Source: Burkholderiaceae bacterium (GTDB lineage Bacteria > Pseudomonadota > Gammaproteobacteria > Burkholderiales > Burkholderiaceae_E). Taken from it: 64,000 nucleotides of DNA. Of this stretch, positions 1-8,327 are shown piece by piece. The notes beneath the pieces were generated by a model. It saw only the letters and a program-made list of their open reading frames with translations. It was not told where the DNA came from and ran no database searches. The position numbers and the translations under genes are program-made. The stretch's first letter is position 1. Each line of letters begins with the position of its first letter. The stretch spans positions 2,108,001 through 2,172,000 of the forward strand of contig JAOSJU010000001.1 of the NCBI GenBank assembly GCA_027493945.1, given 5' to 3'.

Positions 1-356
1 GCAAGTCGACCAGGTTGGCTTCGAGGTTCTGCCCGTACGCCTGCCAGGTCAGGCCATCCACTCCAGGCGCCGCGTCCGGCTCGAGCCACGAGTAGGCATC
101 CCTGAGCAGATCGACTGTGACGTGGTGGAGCACGGCTGTGAACCGTTCCTCCCTTCTTTGCCTTGCTGCTTGACGTACACGGTCTCGCCCATGGGACACA
201 CTTACCCGGCTCTGCGTCCGGCGCGTGCGAGGCTTGCCCGCGTTTCCCTCGGTCCCCTCCCTTGGCTCCACCGGCTCCGCGCCCGGTCGCCCGAGTTTGT
301 TCGTCGGCTTCGTAGCTACTATGGAGGAGTCTGACTTCTCCGGCCCGTGCATCATC
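1..356 (-). CDS. ltrA: Group II intron reverse transcriptase/maturase, N-terminal part (cut by window edge)
   Basis: Translating the minus strand from an ATG at 354-356 gives about 118 residues with no stop up to the left edge. They include RTQSRVSVSHGRDRVRQAAR, then RREERFTAVLHHVTVDLLRD and DAAPGVDGLTWQAYGQNLEA, the typical start of group II intron-encoded reverse transcriptases (RT-0 region, PGVDGxTW). These enzymes splice the intron RNA as maturase and copy it during retrohoming. AGGAG lies about 9 bases before the chosen ATG. The catalytic YADD region is outside the window. Long plus-strand reading frames over the same bases (225-797) are shadows. Recognition of the family is firm; completeness is unknown. 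Confidence 0.85.
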
Positions 357-742
357 GGCTTCGGCTCCTCGCCTTCCCGATGCGGACCCTTCCGTACGGC
401 GAAGGGCCAAGCCGGAGATCTCCCGGTTCCCGAACATGGAGCGTGCATGCATGCCAGGTTCTTCGACCCCGCCGGACCGTCGAGGTGCTTGCGATGGCGC
501 ACCACAACGTGTCGCCTTCCGCTTCCTGAACAGCGTCGGCGCCCGGATCAGCAACTCTTTCGTGGCTCAATGGCTGGCCTGCACGTTCCCCTACCGACGC
601 TTCGCCAACACCCTCACGGATGCCTGCGCACGGCTCGGGGCCAATGTGGATCGCTACTCCTTCATTGCGGTGGACTTGCACCACTTACTCCATGCCGGTC
701 TCCCGGCGGCGAGGGCAACGCCTGCAGCAGACTCGCTTCCGT
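357..742 (-). ncRNA. Probable 5' ribozyme portion of the group II intron
   Basis: The stretch between the reverse transcriptase start and the palindrome at 743 has no credible gene. On the minus strand it contains GGTGCAAGTCCACCGC (667-682), like the GUxxAAGUCCAC-type segment of domain I, and GAGCCGTG (628-635), as in the domain I hairpin of many bacterial introns. I infer that this is the intron RNA upstream of its ORF. The exact 5' splice site was not located; it should lie about 690-742. A fold against group II models would settle it. Confidence 0.5.
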
Positions 743-808
743 GCAATCAAACGTTGCGTTGTCGCGCGTGGAATGCCTTCCACGTCGCGAATCATAATAT
801 TTCGTTGC
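743..808. repeat. 66-bp nested palindrome, copy R1 (most diverged)
   Basis: The outer arms start GCAATC and end CGTTGC. The inner hairpin CGTGGAA-tgcc-TTCCACG (about 766-784) is perfect. The right arm is more degenerate than in the other eight copies, so the outer stem pairs less well. It directly abuts the group II intron region on the minus strand. Confidence 0.8.
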
Positions 809-873
809 ATGCCGACTCGAGCGAACCGCTTGGGCGGCGGCTTACACTGGCGCCGATCGTTCCATATCTTCGC

Positions 874-3246
874 CTACGGGCTCTTCTTCGACGCCGGCCT
901 TCTACGTCCAGATTGTTTGGCGCAACTCGAAACGTCAACGACGCATATCTCCGGCTGTGGTCCCGTCGACGATTCGCGACGAATGGTAGAGGCCAGATCC
1001 CGGAAGTCTCTGCACAACCGCCGGGAAGTCCGGTAGGCACCGTCAGGCGATTTCCACCCTTTCTGCCGCGGTGCCTGGTGTACGAGTAGTAGAAGGCCTT
1101 CGCGACCACCTTGAGCTCGCAGATACTGACCACACAGTTGTTTGGCCAGAGCGTCTTCCAACTGTGGCAGCGTCCAGCTCTCGGCAATCTTGATCTCAGT
1201 GGCGACGCTAGCGTCACTGGCCTTACCTCTGAAACGTAGATCTGGTTCCTTCTCCTCGGCAACGCGCGGTTCGCGCTCGATCGAATATGCATTCCCCTGC
1301 ATCTGCCGAAGGCGATCCGCCAGCCAGTTCTGGACTGCTGACTCGTCAGGTAGTGCGCTCAAGGTGGTGCCCTGCCGAAAATCGCCGTGGAGTAAGTCGT
1401 GCTGCAGGTCTTCCAAGCGCTGCAGCGCGACGAGCTGCAGCTCCCTTCCCGTCCCCGGTGGCCGCTCAAACTGTTCTTCAACCTGGCGTGCTTCACCCGC
1501 TGCCCATGCGGTGTGCTCGGCATCTTCCGCCGCACGGTCGTATGCCAAGGCGCGCAGGCGCGATGCTGGTATCGGGAACCCGGGCGTGTCGATCAATCGC
1601 AGGATCGCCTCGAACGTCGCCGCCCCTGGCATGCTGACCAACGTCTTGAACGCAGCCGATCGCGCATCTTGGGCGTCGTCCCGTTCGTCTGGCGAGTACA
1701 CTCCCTTGTTGGCGCGATCACGATCTCCCTCTATCCGCACGATGCGATAGGCAAGCAGCACGAGACGTTCCAATGTGGCAAGGTCGAAGGCTGCAGCCGA
1801 TTGTTCTGAGCGCGACCAACGCGAGCCGAATAACTGGGGGAGGACACGTTCGACGAGAGCTGTCTTCTCGGCCTCGCCGAGCCGATCAAGCCTCGCAACC
1901 AGGGCGTCCGTGGCACCGTGTGCGTTGATGGCGTAGGCCGCGCCAAGATACTGCGCGCTGATCTGTGGATCGTCGGTGTTCTGAAATCTATCGAGGACAA
2001 CCGTGTAGAGGTTCCCCTTGTCGACTTCGGGCATACCGCGCACGAGGATGGGCAATAACGACCGCAGGCCAAGCTGGTTCAAATCTGGCCTGGCCTGCAG
2101 CTCGCGCCACAAGGCGGGAGACATCAACCGAGTGAGGCGTTCCGGACCGCGGTAGATGTACTCCAAAGTCTGGTAGTGAGCACCCGCGGTTGGATTGTCG
2201 AGATCGCTCACCGCCTCTCGGGTCAGCACCTGTTCCACGGCCTTGGGCCATGCCACCGTCAGCGCTTCGACCCAGTCAGGAAAGCCATTGATCTCCAGCG
2301 TCGCGTACTCGGCGGCGCGAATGGCCTGTTCCTCTGTCAACTGCGACGCCCAGTTCGGCCGCGATGCCGCTTCGATCGAGACGCCGGCGAGGCACATGCA
2401 ATCGATCATGCCGATCTGGTTGCGCTCGTTCGGAGGGCGTTCGCTGTGCAGCTTCGGCTTCCAGCTTCGCCAAATTTCGGCGAGTCTGTCGGCAAACGCT
2501 GCTGCGACTTCCTGTCCAGCGATTTCGGCGATAGGAGCGACGGTATCGATGGCGTAGTGCGAACTACTTCGTACAGCCTGACGCAGCAGTTGCCATAGAT
2601 CATAGATTCGACTGTCAACCGCATTTGGTGTCGTGGGCAACAGCTTCTGCAGCTTCACCGGATCGGCACGCATCTCAGTGACGAAATCAACCCAGGACTG
2701 CTCTCGCTCGGCCTGGGCACGTTCGCGGTTGCGCTCGGACTCAGCCAGCTTCTCCTCGCTCTCGATTTCCTCTGCAGATTTAACGCGCGGCGTCATCCAC
2801 TCGGTGTAAGCCGCCTGCATGTCACTATCGGTAGCGGCAACAGCGGCAATTCGTGCTTTCAGCGTCTCGTCTTGTCGGCCTTCGTTGAGCCACAGGTTGA
2901 GTGCCGCATTGATTGCCAATTGTCGTTCTGCAACGCGGTCCCTGCCAGGCGCATCGGCGAGTAGCCAGTCGATGTCGTCGAGAACCAGTCCAGGCGGCCA
3001 GCCAAGGTGCTGCATCTGGAAGATGTGGAGCAGCGGCCTGCCAGTGCGTATTTCGTGGTTGTCGAGACGGTCAGCAGCTCGCCAGAAGGCTGTGCGCCGA
3101 CGCTCTGGTGTACGGTGTAGCTGCTCTATAGCGGTGGTGCCTCTCTGGATCCGACGCTGTGTCCTATCGAAGTGACGGCCGCCAATACGCACCACTGCGT
3201 CGATTGCTGCAACGGGCGCGACACTAGAAGGCGACAGTTCGAGCAA
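874..3246 (-). CDS. C-terminal half of a large NTPase; helical region plus PD-(D/E)XK-like domain
   Basis: The 790-residue frame opens with a TTG, but it stays open upstream to about 3345, joining the NTPase reading at 3302 in another frame. It is therefore probably the continuation of that protein, separated by a frameshift, giving about 1,420 residues in all. Most of the sequence is alpha-helical and has a charged coiled-coil stretch (EIESEEKLAESERNRERAQA, near residue 165). Near residue 690, EPDLRFRGK followed by EIKIAES fits the D...ExK core of PD-(D/E)XK nucleases, with a helical tail after it. Known families place such nucleases with STAND NTPases in anti-phage proteins. The nuclease call rests on motif spacing only, and no exact family is recognised. 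Confidence 0.55.
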   Translation of the reverse strand: MLELSPSSVAPVAAIDAVVRIGGRHFDRTQRRIQRGTTAIEQLHRTPERRRTAFWRAADRLDNHEIRTGRPLLHIFQMQHLGWPPGLVLDDIDWLLADAPGRDRVAERQLAINAALNLWLNEGRQDETLKARIAAVAATDSDMQAAYTEWMTPRVKSAEEIESEEKLAESERNRERAQAEREQSWVDFVTEMRADPVKLQKLLPTTPNAVDSRIYDLWQLLRQAVRSSSHYAIDTVAPIAEIAGQEVAAAFADRLAEIWRSWKPKLHSERPPNERNQIGMIDCMCLAGVSIEAASRPNWASQLTEEQAIRAAEYATLEINGFPDWVEALTVAWPKAVEQVLTREAVSDLDNPTAGAHYQTLEYIYRGPERLTRLMSPALWRELQARPDLNQLGLRSLLPILVRGMPEVDKGNLYTVVLDRFQNTDDPQISAQYLGAAYAINAHGATDALVARLDRLGEAEKTALVERVLPQLFGSRWSRSEQSAAAFDLATLERLVLLAYRIVRIEGDRDRANKGVYSPDERDDAQDARSAAFKTLVSMPGAATFEAILRLIDTPGFPIPASRLRALAYDRAAEDAEHTAWAAGEARQVEEQFERPPGTGRELQLVALQRLEDLQHDLLHGDFRQGTTLSALPDESAVQNWLADRLRQMQGNAYSIEREPRVAEEKEPDLRFRGKASDASVATEIKIAESWTLPQLEDALAKQLCGQYLRAQGGREGLLLLVHQAPRQKGWKSPDGAYRTSRRLCRDFRDLASTIRRESSTGPQPEICVVDVSSCAKQSGRRRPASKKSP

Positions 3247-3301
3247 ATGCTCCGCGGCTGCTGCCAGCGTCGTTGCATACTGCGCACCTTTCGATGAACC
3301 G

Positions 3302-5246
3302 TCATCGCTGTCGGGGGTCGCGCGGTTCCGCTTCGAGATGACTCAATAACCCTTCGATCAAACGAGTCAGGTCGGCGACACTCTGTAGCCTTGCTGCTAA
3401 TTTCGCACCGTTCCAGTCCAGGTTGAACCCGCCACCTTCACTGTCGCCAAGATGAATTTTTGCCAGGATGGCGAGCAGTTCATTGGTGTCAATCATTCGC
3501 GGAAACAGCTCATCGACCGCTTCCCCAGACAACCGTCGTGGGGATCGATGCGCAGTTTTGCTTGATGTAGTCGGCGTAGGCCCGCTGCTGACGATCGTCG
3601 CCAGCAGCGACCAGTGCCCGGCCTGCTGTGACCGCGGTATAGAGGTCCTCGTACCGGCCGAACGATGCGGCTTCAACCAAGTCAGCGCATTCCCTGAGTT
3701 TGCCTAGCCAGATCAACCTGAGAACGAACAGGCGAATCTCAGCATTGTCCTTGTCGGCCTCCCAGATAGCGCGCAGTGCGGGCGCGATGTCCGGCTTGGA
3801 AAACCTTGCCAAGCTACCAAGGTCCAGCAGCGGAATTTCCTCATCCCGACGCATCCGCTCGATCAGAGCCGTCAATACGGCCTGACGCGTCGGCGGAGGT
3901 AGGCTTGCCGGGTCACCCGCGGTGAAGAGCAGAAAGGGCGCTCGGCGAACAACCTCGGTCGCTACGCTCTCGTCCCAAAGGCTCAGCCAAGCTGCTGTTT
4001 CGAGCATGGAAGGCTTGACCAGCTCTATCTCATAGGTCCGAGAAAACAGCAGATCGTGCAAGCGGCGCCGCGGCAGATTGGCTTGCCGCAGTCTTTGCAG
4101 CCAGCGCGCAGCGAGATAGGCTCGTACCACGCCCTCGTTGTCGTTGTGTAACCTCGCACGACCAAAGGTGGCAGGGTCGAATGCCGGACGCGTCAGCAGT
4201 TGTAGTCGATCTTCGTTTGACCAGTCCGGCAACACGTCTTCGATCTTGACCGCTGCTCGCGCGTCTTCGACGGGCGCATCCTTATCCGGTATCGCGATGG
4301 TTGTCTGCCGGCCAAAAACAAGTGCTGCGCCGATTCGCTCCAGCCCGTTTTGTGCGCGTACAGCGTCCAAGCGATCCCGGCGTGCACGGTCTGGATCCGT
4401 CTCTTGGACGCGCTCACGCAGGCTGGCCTCGATCATCTCTGCGAAACTGCCGAGACGCCCATGGTCGCGCCAGTAACGCACGATCCAGTCAAGATCCAAC
4501 GGCCGTCGCGCGAACTCCCACATGTTCGCCGCCTCGATCGCATTGATGAGGCCGTCCAGCTCTGGAGAATTCCTGGCGGCCGCATATGTCCGGACCCTGT
4601 CAGCATCGAGCGGGGCCATCACGACGATCAATGGCGTCTCTGCTGGTGTCGGTTCCGGCGGCCTTTCGTGGCGTAACACACGCTGGATCAGCGTTTCGAG
4701 CGGTGGGACCGGCTCGGCCATGAGGTCACGCGGCAGTGGCAACTCCTCGTTCACCCGGCGCGCGTCGCGTGCGAACTCCCAGTCCGTGTGTCGACCCGAG
4801 AGCACGATATGGGCACGGCCTTCGTTGCCAGCGATACCCTCCGCGATTTGCCGGAGTGCTCGTGCCAGGCGGACGTTGTCGAGTTTCGCTTCGTCGATGG
4901 AGTCGATGAAGAACCATCCCGACTCACTGCTCTTGCGCCGGGCATCCAGCCGTAGCCGGTCGGCAGGCCGGATGGCTGTGTCGAGCCCGTCACGGCCAAC
5001 ATCCTGAACGGTCGCGTAGAAGGCGAATTTGCCTGCCGCCGTTTGCAGGCGCGACTGCTCTGTCAGCTCTTCGGTTTTGCCACTGCCAGCTTCCGCCAGG
5101 ATGACGACACGGCGCTTTGCGAGCAGGTCGGACCATTCAAGCATGCCATCCGAAAGGCCGGCGGCTGCGCGGTACCACGAATGGGCAAGGCCATCGGCAT
5201 CTTCGCGCCATTCGTAGAACCGGCGATCAAGCGGAACTGTGGTCAT
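3302..5246 (-). CDS. NACHT/STAND-like P-loop NTPase, N-terminal part (frameshifted near 3540)
   Basis: I chose the ATG at 5246 (MTTVPLDRRFYEW), because the upstream extension looks random. A Walker A motif AEAGSGKTE lies about residue 50. A Walker B of NACHT type, WFFIDSIDEA, lies about residue 110, and SGRHTD follows as a sensor-like arginine. The 600-residue frame runs out at 3510 (NCASIPTTVVWGSGR). The next frame resumes at once with LSGEAVDELFPRMIDTNELL and stops at 3302, so one base was lost or gained near 3530-3545. A second shift near 3302 joins the nuclease-bearing half. STAND NTPases act as switchable sensors, many of them in phage defence. The context with RloAB supports that role, but it is inferred. 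Confidence 0.6.
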
Positions 5247-5339
5247 GCGTCCGTTGTCTCTGATGATCCGTAAGCTGCTCCGCCACGTAGCCATGCGCTC
5301 ATGCTTCGCCACTGCTGAGCTTGCGGCGAAGCACCGTGT

Positions 5340-6017
5340 TCAGCCCTTCAAATGCACGAGTACATCAACCAACTCATGCAACCCGGTAAACGGTTCGTTC
5401 CCATCATAGGCGTTAGTCACTCTCGCACGAGCACGCGCTCGATCGGTTGCCTCACTCAGGCGATCGCGGGTCGCGGGCCAGCAGCCTCCGCCACCTTTCT
5501 CGTAGCCGGGGAGATGGACTCGTAGGCGTTCGTACGCGGCCGCGCGATCGATGGGCGCGTGTACGTCCTCGAAGTGCAAGAGCAGCCACAACTCGAAGCA
5601 CGGCACCGACGCGATCGCAGTGAACGGAACGGGCCGCCTCTCGTCGTTACGAATTTTTCGGTCGAGCGCCGCCGCCTTGTCCAGAGCCCGGGAATACGTC
5701 GGGTGTTCGTCCCGGTCGAAAACCACGAATACGCGGTCGAACGAGCGCGGTTCGATACCGTGCGCGCGATCGCCGTGACGCAAGAGTGTCTCGGCATACT
5801 GCACGATCTGCAGAGGTTGTGTGCCCAACGCGCCGGGAAGGACCTGCACATTCGCCGTCGGCAACCTGCACTGGACGCGAATCTCGTTGAAATAGAGCGG
5901 CTCGCTCTTCGCGCCCTCGCAGACGATCAGAAGTCGATCGATCGGCGCCCTCGTAGCTGCGCGCCGACGCAGATCCCGCGCGTGCTGGCGATGTTTCGGC
6001 TGATCGTCTTTCCCCAT
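5340..6017 (-). CDS. rloB: RloB family TOPRIM-type protein (AbiL second subunit)
   Basis: 225 residues, the usual RloB length. LLIVCEGAKSEPLYFNEIR near residue 30 supplies the TOPRIM glutamate. VFVVFDRDEHPTYSRAL near residue 97 supplies the acidic DxD. FELWLLLHFED near residue 145 is a family signature. RloB proteins are putative nucleases found beside restriction loci, and with RloA they form the AbiL-type abortive infection pair. The start is 17 bases after the RloA stop, so the two are almost certainly co-transcribed and co-produced. The NTPase gene follows about 90 bases downstream. The family call is confident; activity on phage is inferred from the family. Confidence 0.85.
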   Translation of the reverse strand: MGKDDQPKHRQHARDLRRRAATRAPIDRLLIVCEGAKSEPLYFNEIRVQCRLPTANVQVLPGALGTQPLQIVQYAETLLRHGDRAHGIEPRSFDRVFVVFDRDEHPTYSRALDKAAALDRKIRNDERRPVPFTAIASVPCFELWLLLHFEDVHAPIDRAAAYERLRVHLPGYEKGGGGCWPATRDRLSEATDRARARARVTNAYDGNEPFTGLHELVDVLVHLKG

Positions 6018-6033
6018 TGGCCGACGCGACCGA

Positions 6034-7362
6034 TCAAGCCGTCGTCGGATCGGTGCGCCGCTGCCGCGCTCGCGTCTCGACGGGCGGGATGCGCTCGAGG
6101 GTGCGCGGCCAGTCTTCGAAGAACGGAACTGCGCCGTATCGCCCGCTCAGGTAACCCTTCTCCCACGCCTCGTTCTTGCGCGGGCTGAAGTCTGTCAACG
6201 GATAGACGCGGGTCGCGTGATCGGCGCCCTTTTCCGTGAACCAGATCTGGTCTCGACGAAAGAGCGTGTAATCGAGCAAGGTTGTGTCGTGTGTGCTGAA
6301 GATCAACTGCGCACCCGCCTTGTTGAGCTCCGGGTCGTGAAACATCGATACGAGTCGACGAACCAGCAGCGTGTGCATGCTCGTGTCGAGTTCGTCGACG
6401 ATCAGCGCCCGCCCGTCGCGGAGTACGGCGAGGACCGCTGCGGCCATGCCGTACAAGCGCTGCGTCCCTCCGGATTCCTCGTGAAGCTCGAAAAGCGCAG
6501 TCCCAGAACCACTCTTGTGCTCGAACACCGGAACGAGGTGCTCGCCCTCCTGGTGATTTACCTGGGCAGCGCCATCCGGACGCACCGACACTTCACTGCG
6601 AATGCCCTTGCGCGAAACGACCTGAACATCGGTGATGCCTACATCGGCAGCCGAAAGGAAATCGCGTATCGCTGTGCGGCCCTCTACCGTAGCCAGCATA
6701 GCTGTCGTCGTATCAGGATCGAACATGGCGCCGGCCGGCAGGAAGATGATGTCTCTAACGATGCTCCGGAAGACCGGATTGAGCACATCGCTGTTCAACT
6801 GGGCCGCCGTCGACAGAAACAGTGCATTGGCGCGTGTGCTTTCCTGCCAGAGTTTGCGTGGCCCAGTAAGGTAGGAACTGAACTCGAAACCGTAGGTCTC
6901 CCCGTCGTCCTTTAGACGGCGCTCGAAGAGGCGAGTCGGCTTGACGCTGCGATACACCAGAAGGGCTTCACGCACGATTCGCTGGGCTGTCATCGCGAAC
7001 GAATACTGATGCCGAACACCATCGACCATGAAGCTCAGTTCGAACTCGGTCGGCTGCTCTGCGCAAGACGCGTCGAGTCGGAACGGCCGCACGTTATATG
7101 TCTGCCCCGGTTGGATGACCGTTGCGGATTCCGCGACGACGGCCCGAGCGTAGTTCAACGCCCGCAAGAGCGTGGACTTACCGCTTGCGTTAGGCCCGTA
7201 AACGACTGCCACACGGACGGCATGCGAGGGCGACTTCAGGCCCGTAGCCATCAGATTCGTACGCGCCATAGCGCGGTCGCTCGAAGCAACGAAGCTGAGC
7301 GCTTGCCGATCACGGATGGAGCAGAAGTTGCAGACTCGAAATTCGAGCAGCATGATGCTCAT
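6034..7362 (-). CDS. rloA: RloA-like AAA15-family ATPase (AbiL first subunit)
   Basis: 442 residues from the chosen start MSIMLLEFRVCNF at 7362. The frame extends 16 residues upstream without a good ribosome site, and ATG 7353 is a near alternative. The domain layout is an OLD/ABC-type ATPase. Walker A is VYGPNASGKSTLLRA near residue 51, followed by a coiled or insert region. ALIVDELDTSMHTLL is Walker B with catalytic glutamate, and the switch histidine is in IFSTHDTTLLD. It ends in an ARKNEAWEKGYLxGRYGAVP-like tail typical of RloA/AAA15. It probably works with RloB as an ATP-driven sensor of infection. The pair is complete and in frame, unlike the NTPase beside it. Confidence 0.85.
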   Translation of the reverse strand: MSIMLLEFRVCNFCSIRDRQALSFVASSDRAMARTNLMATGLKSPSHAVRVAVVYGPNASGKSTLLRALNYARAVVAESATVIQPGQTYNVRPFRLDASCAEQPTEFELSFMVDGVRHQYSFAMTAQRIVREALLVYRSVKPTRLFERRLKDDGETYGFEFSSYLTGPRKLWQESTRANALFLSTAAQLNSDVLNPVFRSIVRDIIFLPAGAMFDPDTTTAMLATVEGRTAIRDFLSAADVGITDVQVVSRKGIRSEVSVRPDGAAQVNHQEGEHLVPVFEHKSGSGTALFELHEESGGTQRLYGMAAAVLAVLRDGRALIVDELDTSMHTLLVRRLVSMFHDPELNKAGAQLIFSTHDTTLLDYTLFRRDQIWFTEKGADHATRVYPLTDFSPRKNEAWEKGYLSGRYGAVPFFEDWPRTLERIPPVETRARQRRTDPTTA

Positions 7363-7408
7363 TTCTCTGAAATGGCAGAGTATTTTGCGAGAAACACGCA
7401 AAAGTGTC

Positions 7409-7583
7409 AATAATTTTCTTGATTGGACGAATTGACTAAGACGTAAGGAGGCGTGCCGATCACCTCGTGCACCAGCCGGTAGCGCAGCAAGCCACCGGCA
7501 GCAGCATGAGCCTCGATCGCGCGGATGATCGGCGCGATCTTCATGAAGTTCGGGCGGGCGCCGGCGATAATGTCGATCAGCAT
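7409..7583 (-). pseudogene. wecB: Truncated WecB-type UDP-GlcNAc 2-epimerase (first ~38 residues)
   Basis: The ATG at 7583 starts MLIDIIAGARPNFMKIAPII, then a GGLLRYRLVH block. This is the N-terminal strand-loop of non-hydrolysing UDP-N-acetylglucosamine 2-epimerases (GARPNFMK, normally followed by LVHTGQHYD). Homology stops right after LVH, and the frame ends 20 codons later at 7409 in unrelated sequence. About 90 percent of the enzyme is missing. It is the last gene of the polysaccharide operon, 30 bases after the methyltransferase stop, so the break marks the junction with the defence island. It cannot be functional. Confidence 0.85.
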
Positions 7584-7613
7584 GAGTAACGCAGAGGTGA
7601 ACCAGCGCTGCGG

Positions 7614-8327
7614 CTACTGCTTCCTGAGTTCCGCAACGAGAAGGATCCGGAACGCGGCCAGCAACTCCGTCCCGTTCACCAGCCGCTCATAGGCCGCGCC
7701 CAACAGGTAGGTCGGCCAACTGATCCGCAAGTACTCCGGCCGGCCTTCGATGCGGTCGATCTTCTCGACCGTAAACCCCGTCGATGCCGCCAGCCGCTGA
7801 ACCGCGCGCTTCGTGTTCGCCCGATACAAAGTGGGAAACGTGTCGACCGCGGCGCGACCACGAAGCCGATTGACGAGCTGATGGAACCGATGAGGCGTCA
7901 GCCGCGCGATGGTCGGCATGTAATGTGTCTTGTTCGGTGTCTTGAACAGGAACACGCCGCCTGGCTTCAGCACTCTGCGGACTTCGGCCAGCACGGCCAA
8001 GGGCTCCGCAATGTGTTCCATGACGTTGTCGGCGAACACGATGTCGAAGGTTTCGTCCGGGTAGGGAATGCGGCCAGCGTCGGAGACCTTGCCCTCGTCG
8101 AGCATCGGATTCGTCTCGACGCGCTCGTCCAGGTCGACGCCACACACCTTGCTCGCGTGACCCTTGAAGTACATCTCGCGAACGATGCCTGCGCCTGCGC
8201 CGAGATCGAGGACGACCGAGTTCCGGTCGATCCTTGCAAGAATCCTCTCGCGAAAGAGCGCGTCATCCCAATTCCTGTCGAACGCCGGATAGAGCGCCCG
8301 ATCGATCGTCGCGACCAGTCCGCTCAT
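7614..8327 (-). CDS. Class I SAM-dependent methyltransferase
   Basis: 237 residues. The start ATG at 8327 overlaps the TGA of the upstream oxidoreductase (ATGA), indicating translational coupling. The glycine-rich SAM motif VVLDLGAGAGIVREMYFKG lies near residue 39. The acidic motif II VCGVDLDERV, FDIVFADNVMEHI and the post-motif LKPGGVFLFKTPNK follow, the pattern of Methyltransf_11 proteins. The setting at the end of a polysaccharide operon suggests that it methylates a sugar or a lipid-linked glycan, but the substrate cannot be told from sequence. Longer frames extending upstream to 8987 are shadows of the oxidoreductase gene. Confidence 0.85.
   Translation of the reverse strand: MSGLVATIDRALYPAFDRNWDDALFRERILARIDRNSVVLDLGAGAGIVREMYFKGHASKVCGVDLDERVETNPMLDEGKVSDAGRIPYPDETFDIVFADNVMEHIAEPLAVLAEVRRVLKPGGVFLFKTPNKTHYMPTIARLTPHRFHQLVNRLRGRAAVDTFPTLYRANTKRAVQRLAASTGFTVEKIDRIEGRPEYLRISWPTYLLGAAYERLVNGTELLAAFRILLVAELRKQ

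Noticed and set aside
225..1089. Plus-strand ORFs of 138-217 residues over the left end
   Set aside because: They are antisense to the group II intron region and the nuclease-like gene; the minus frame matches reverse transcriptase, the plus frames match nothing.
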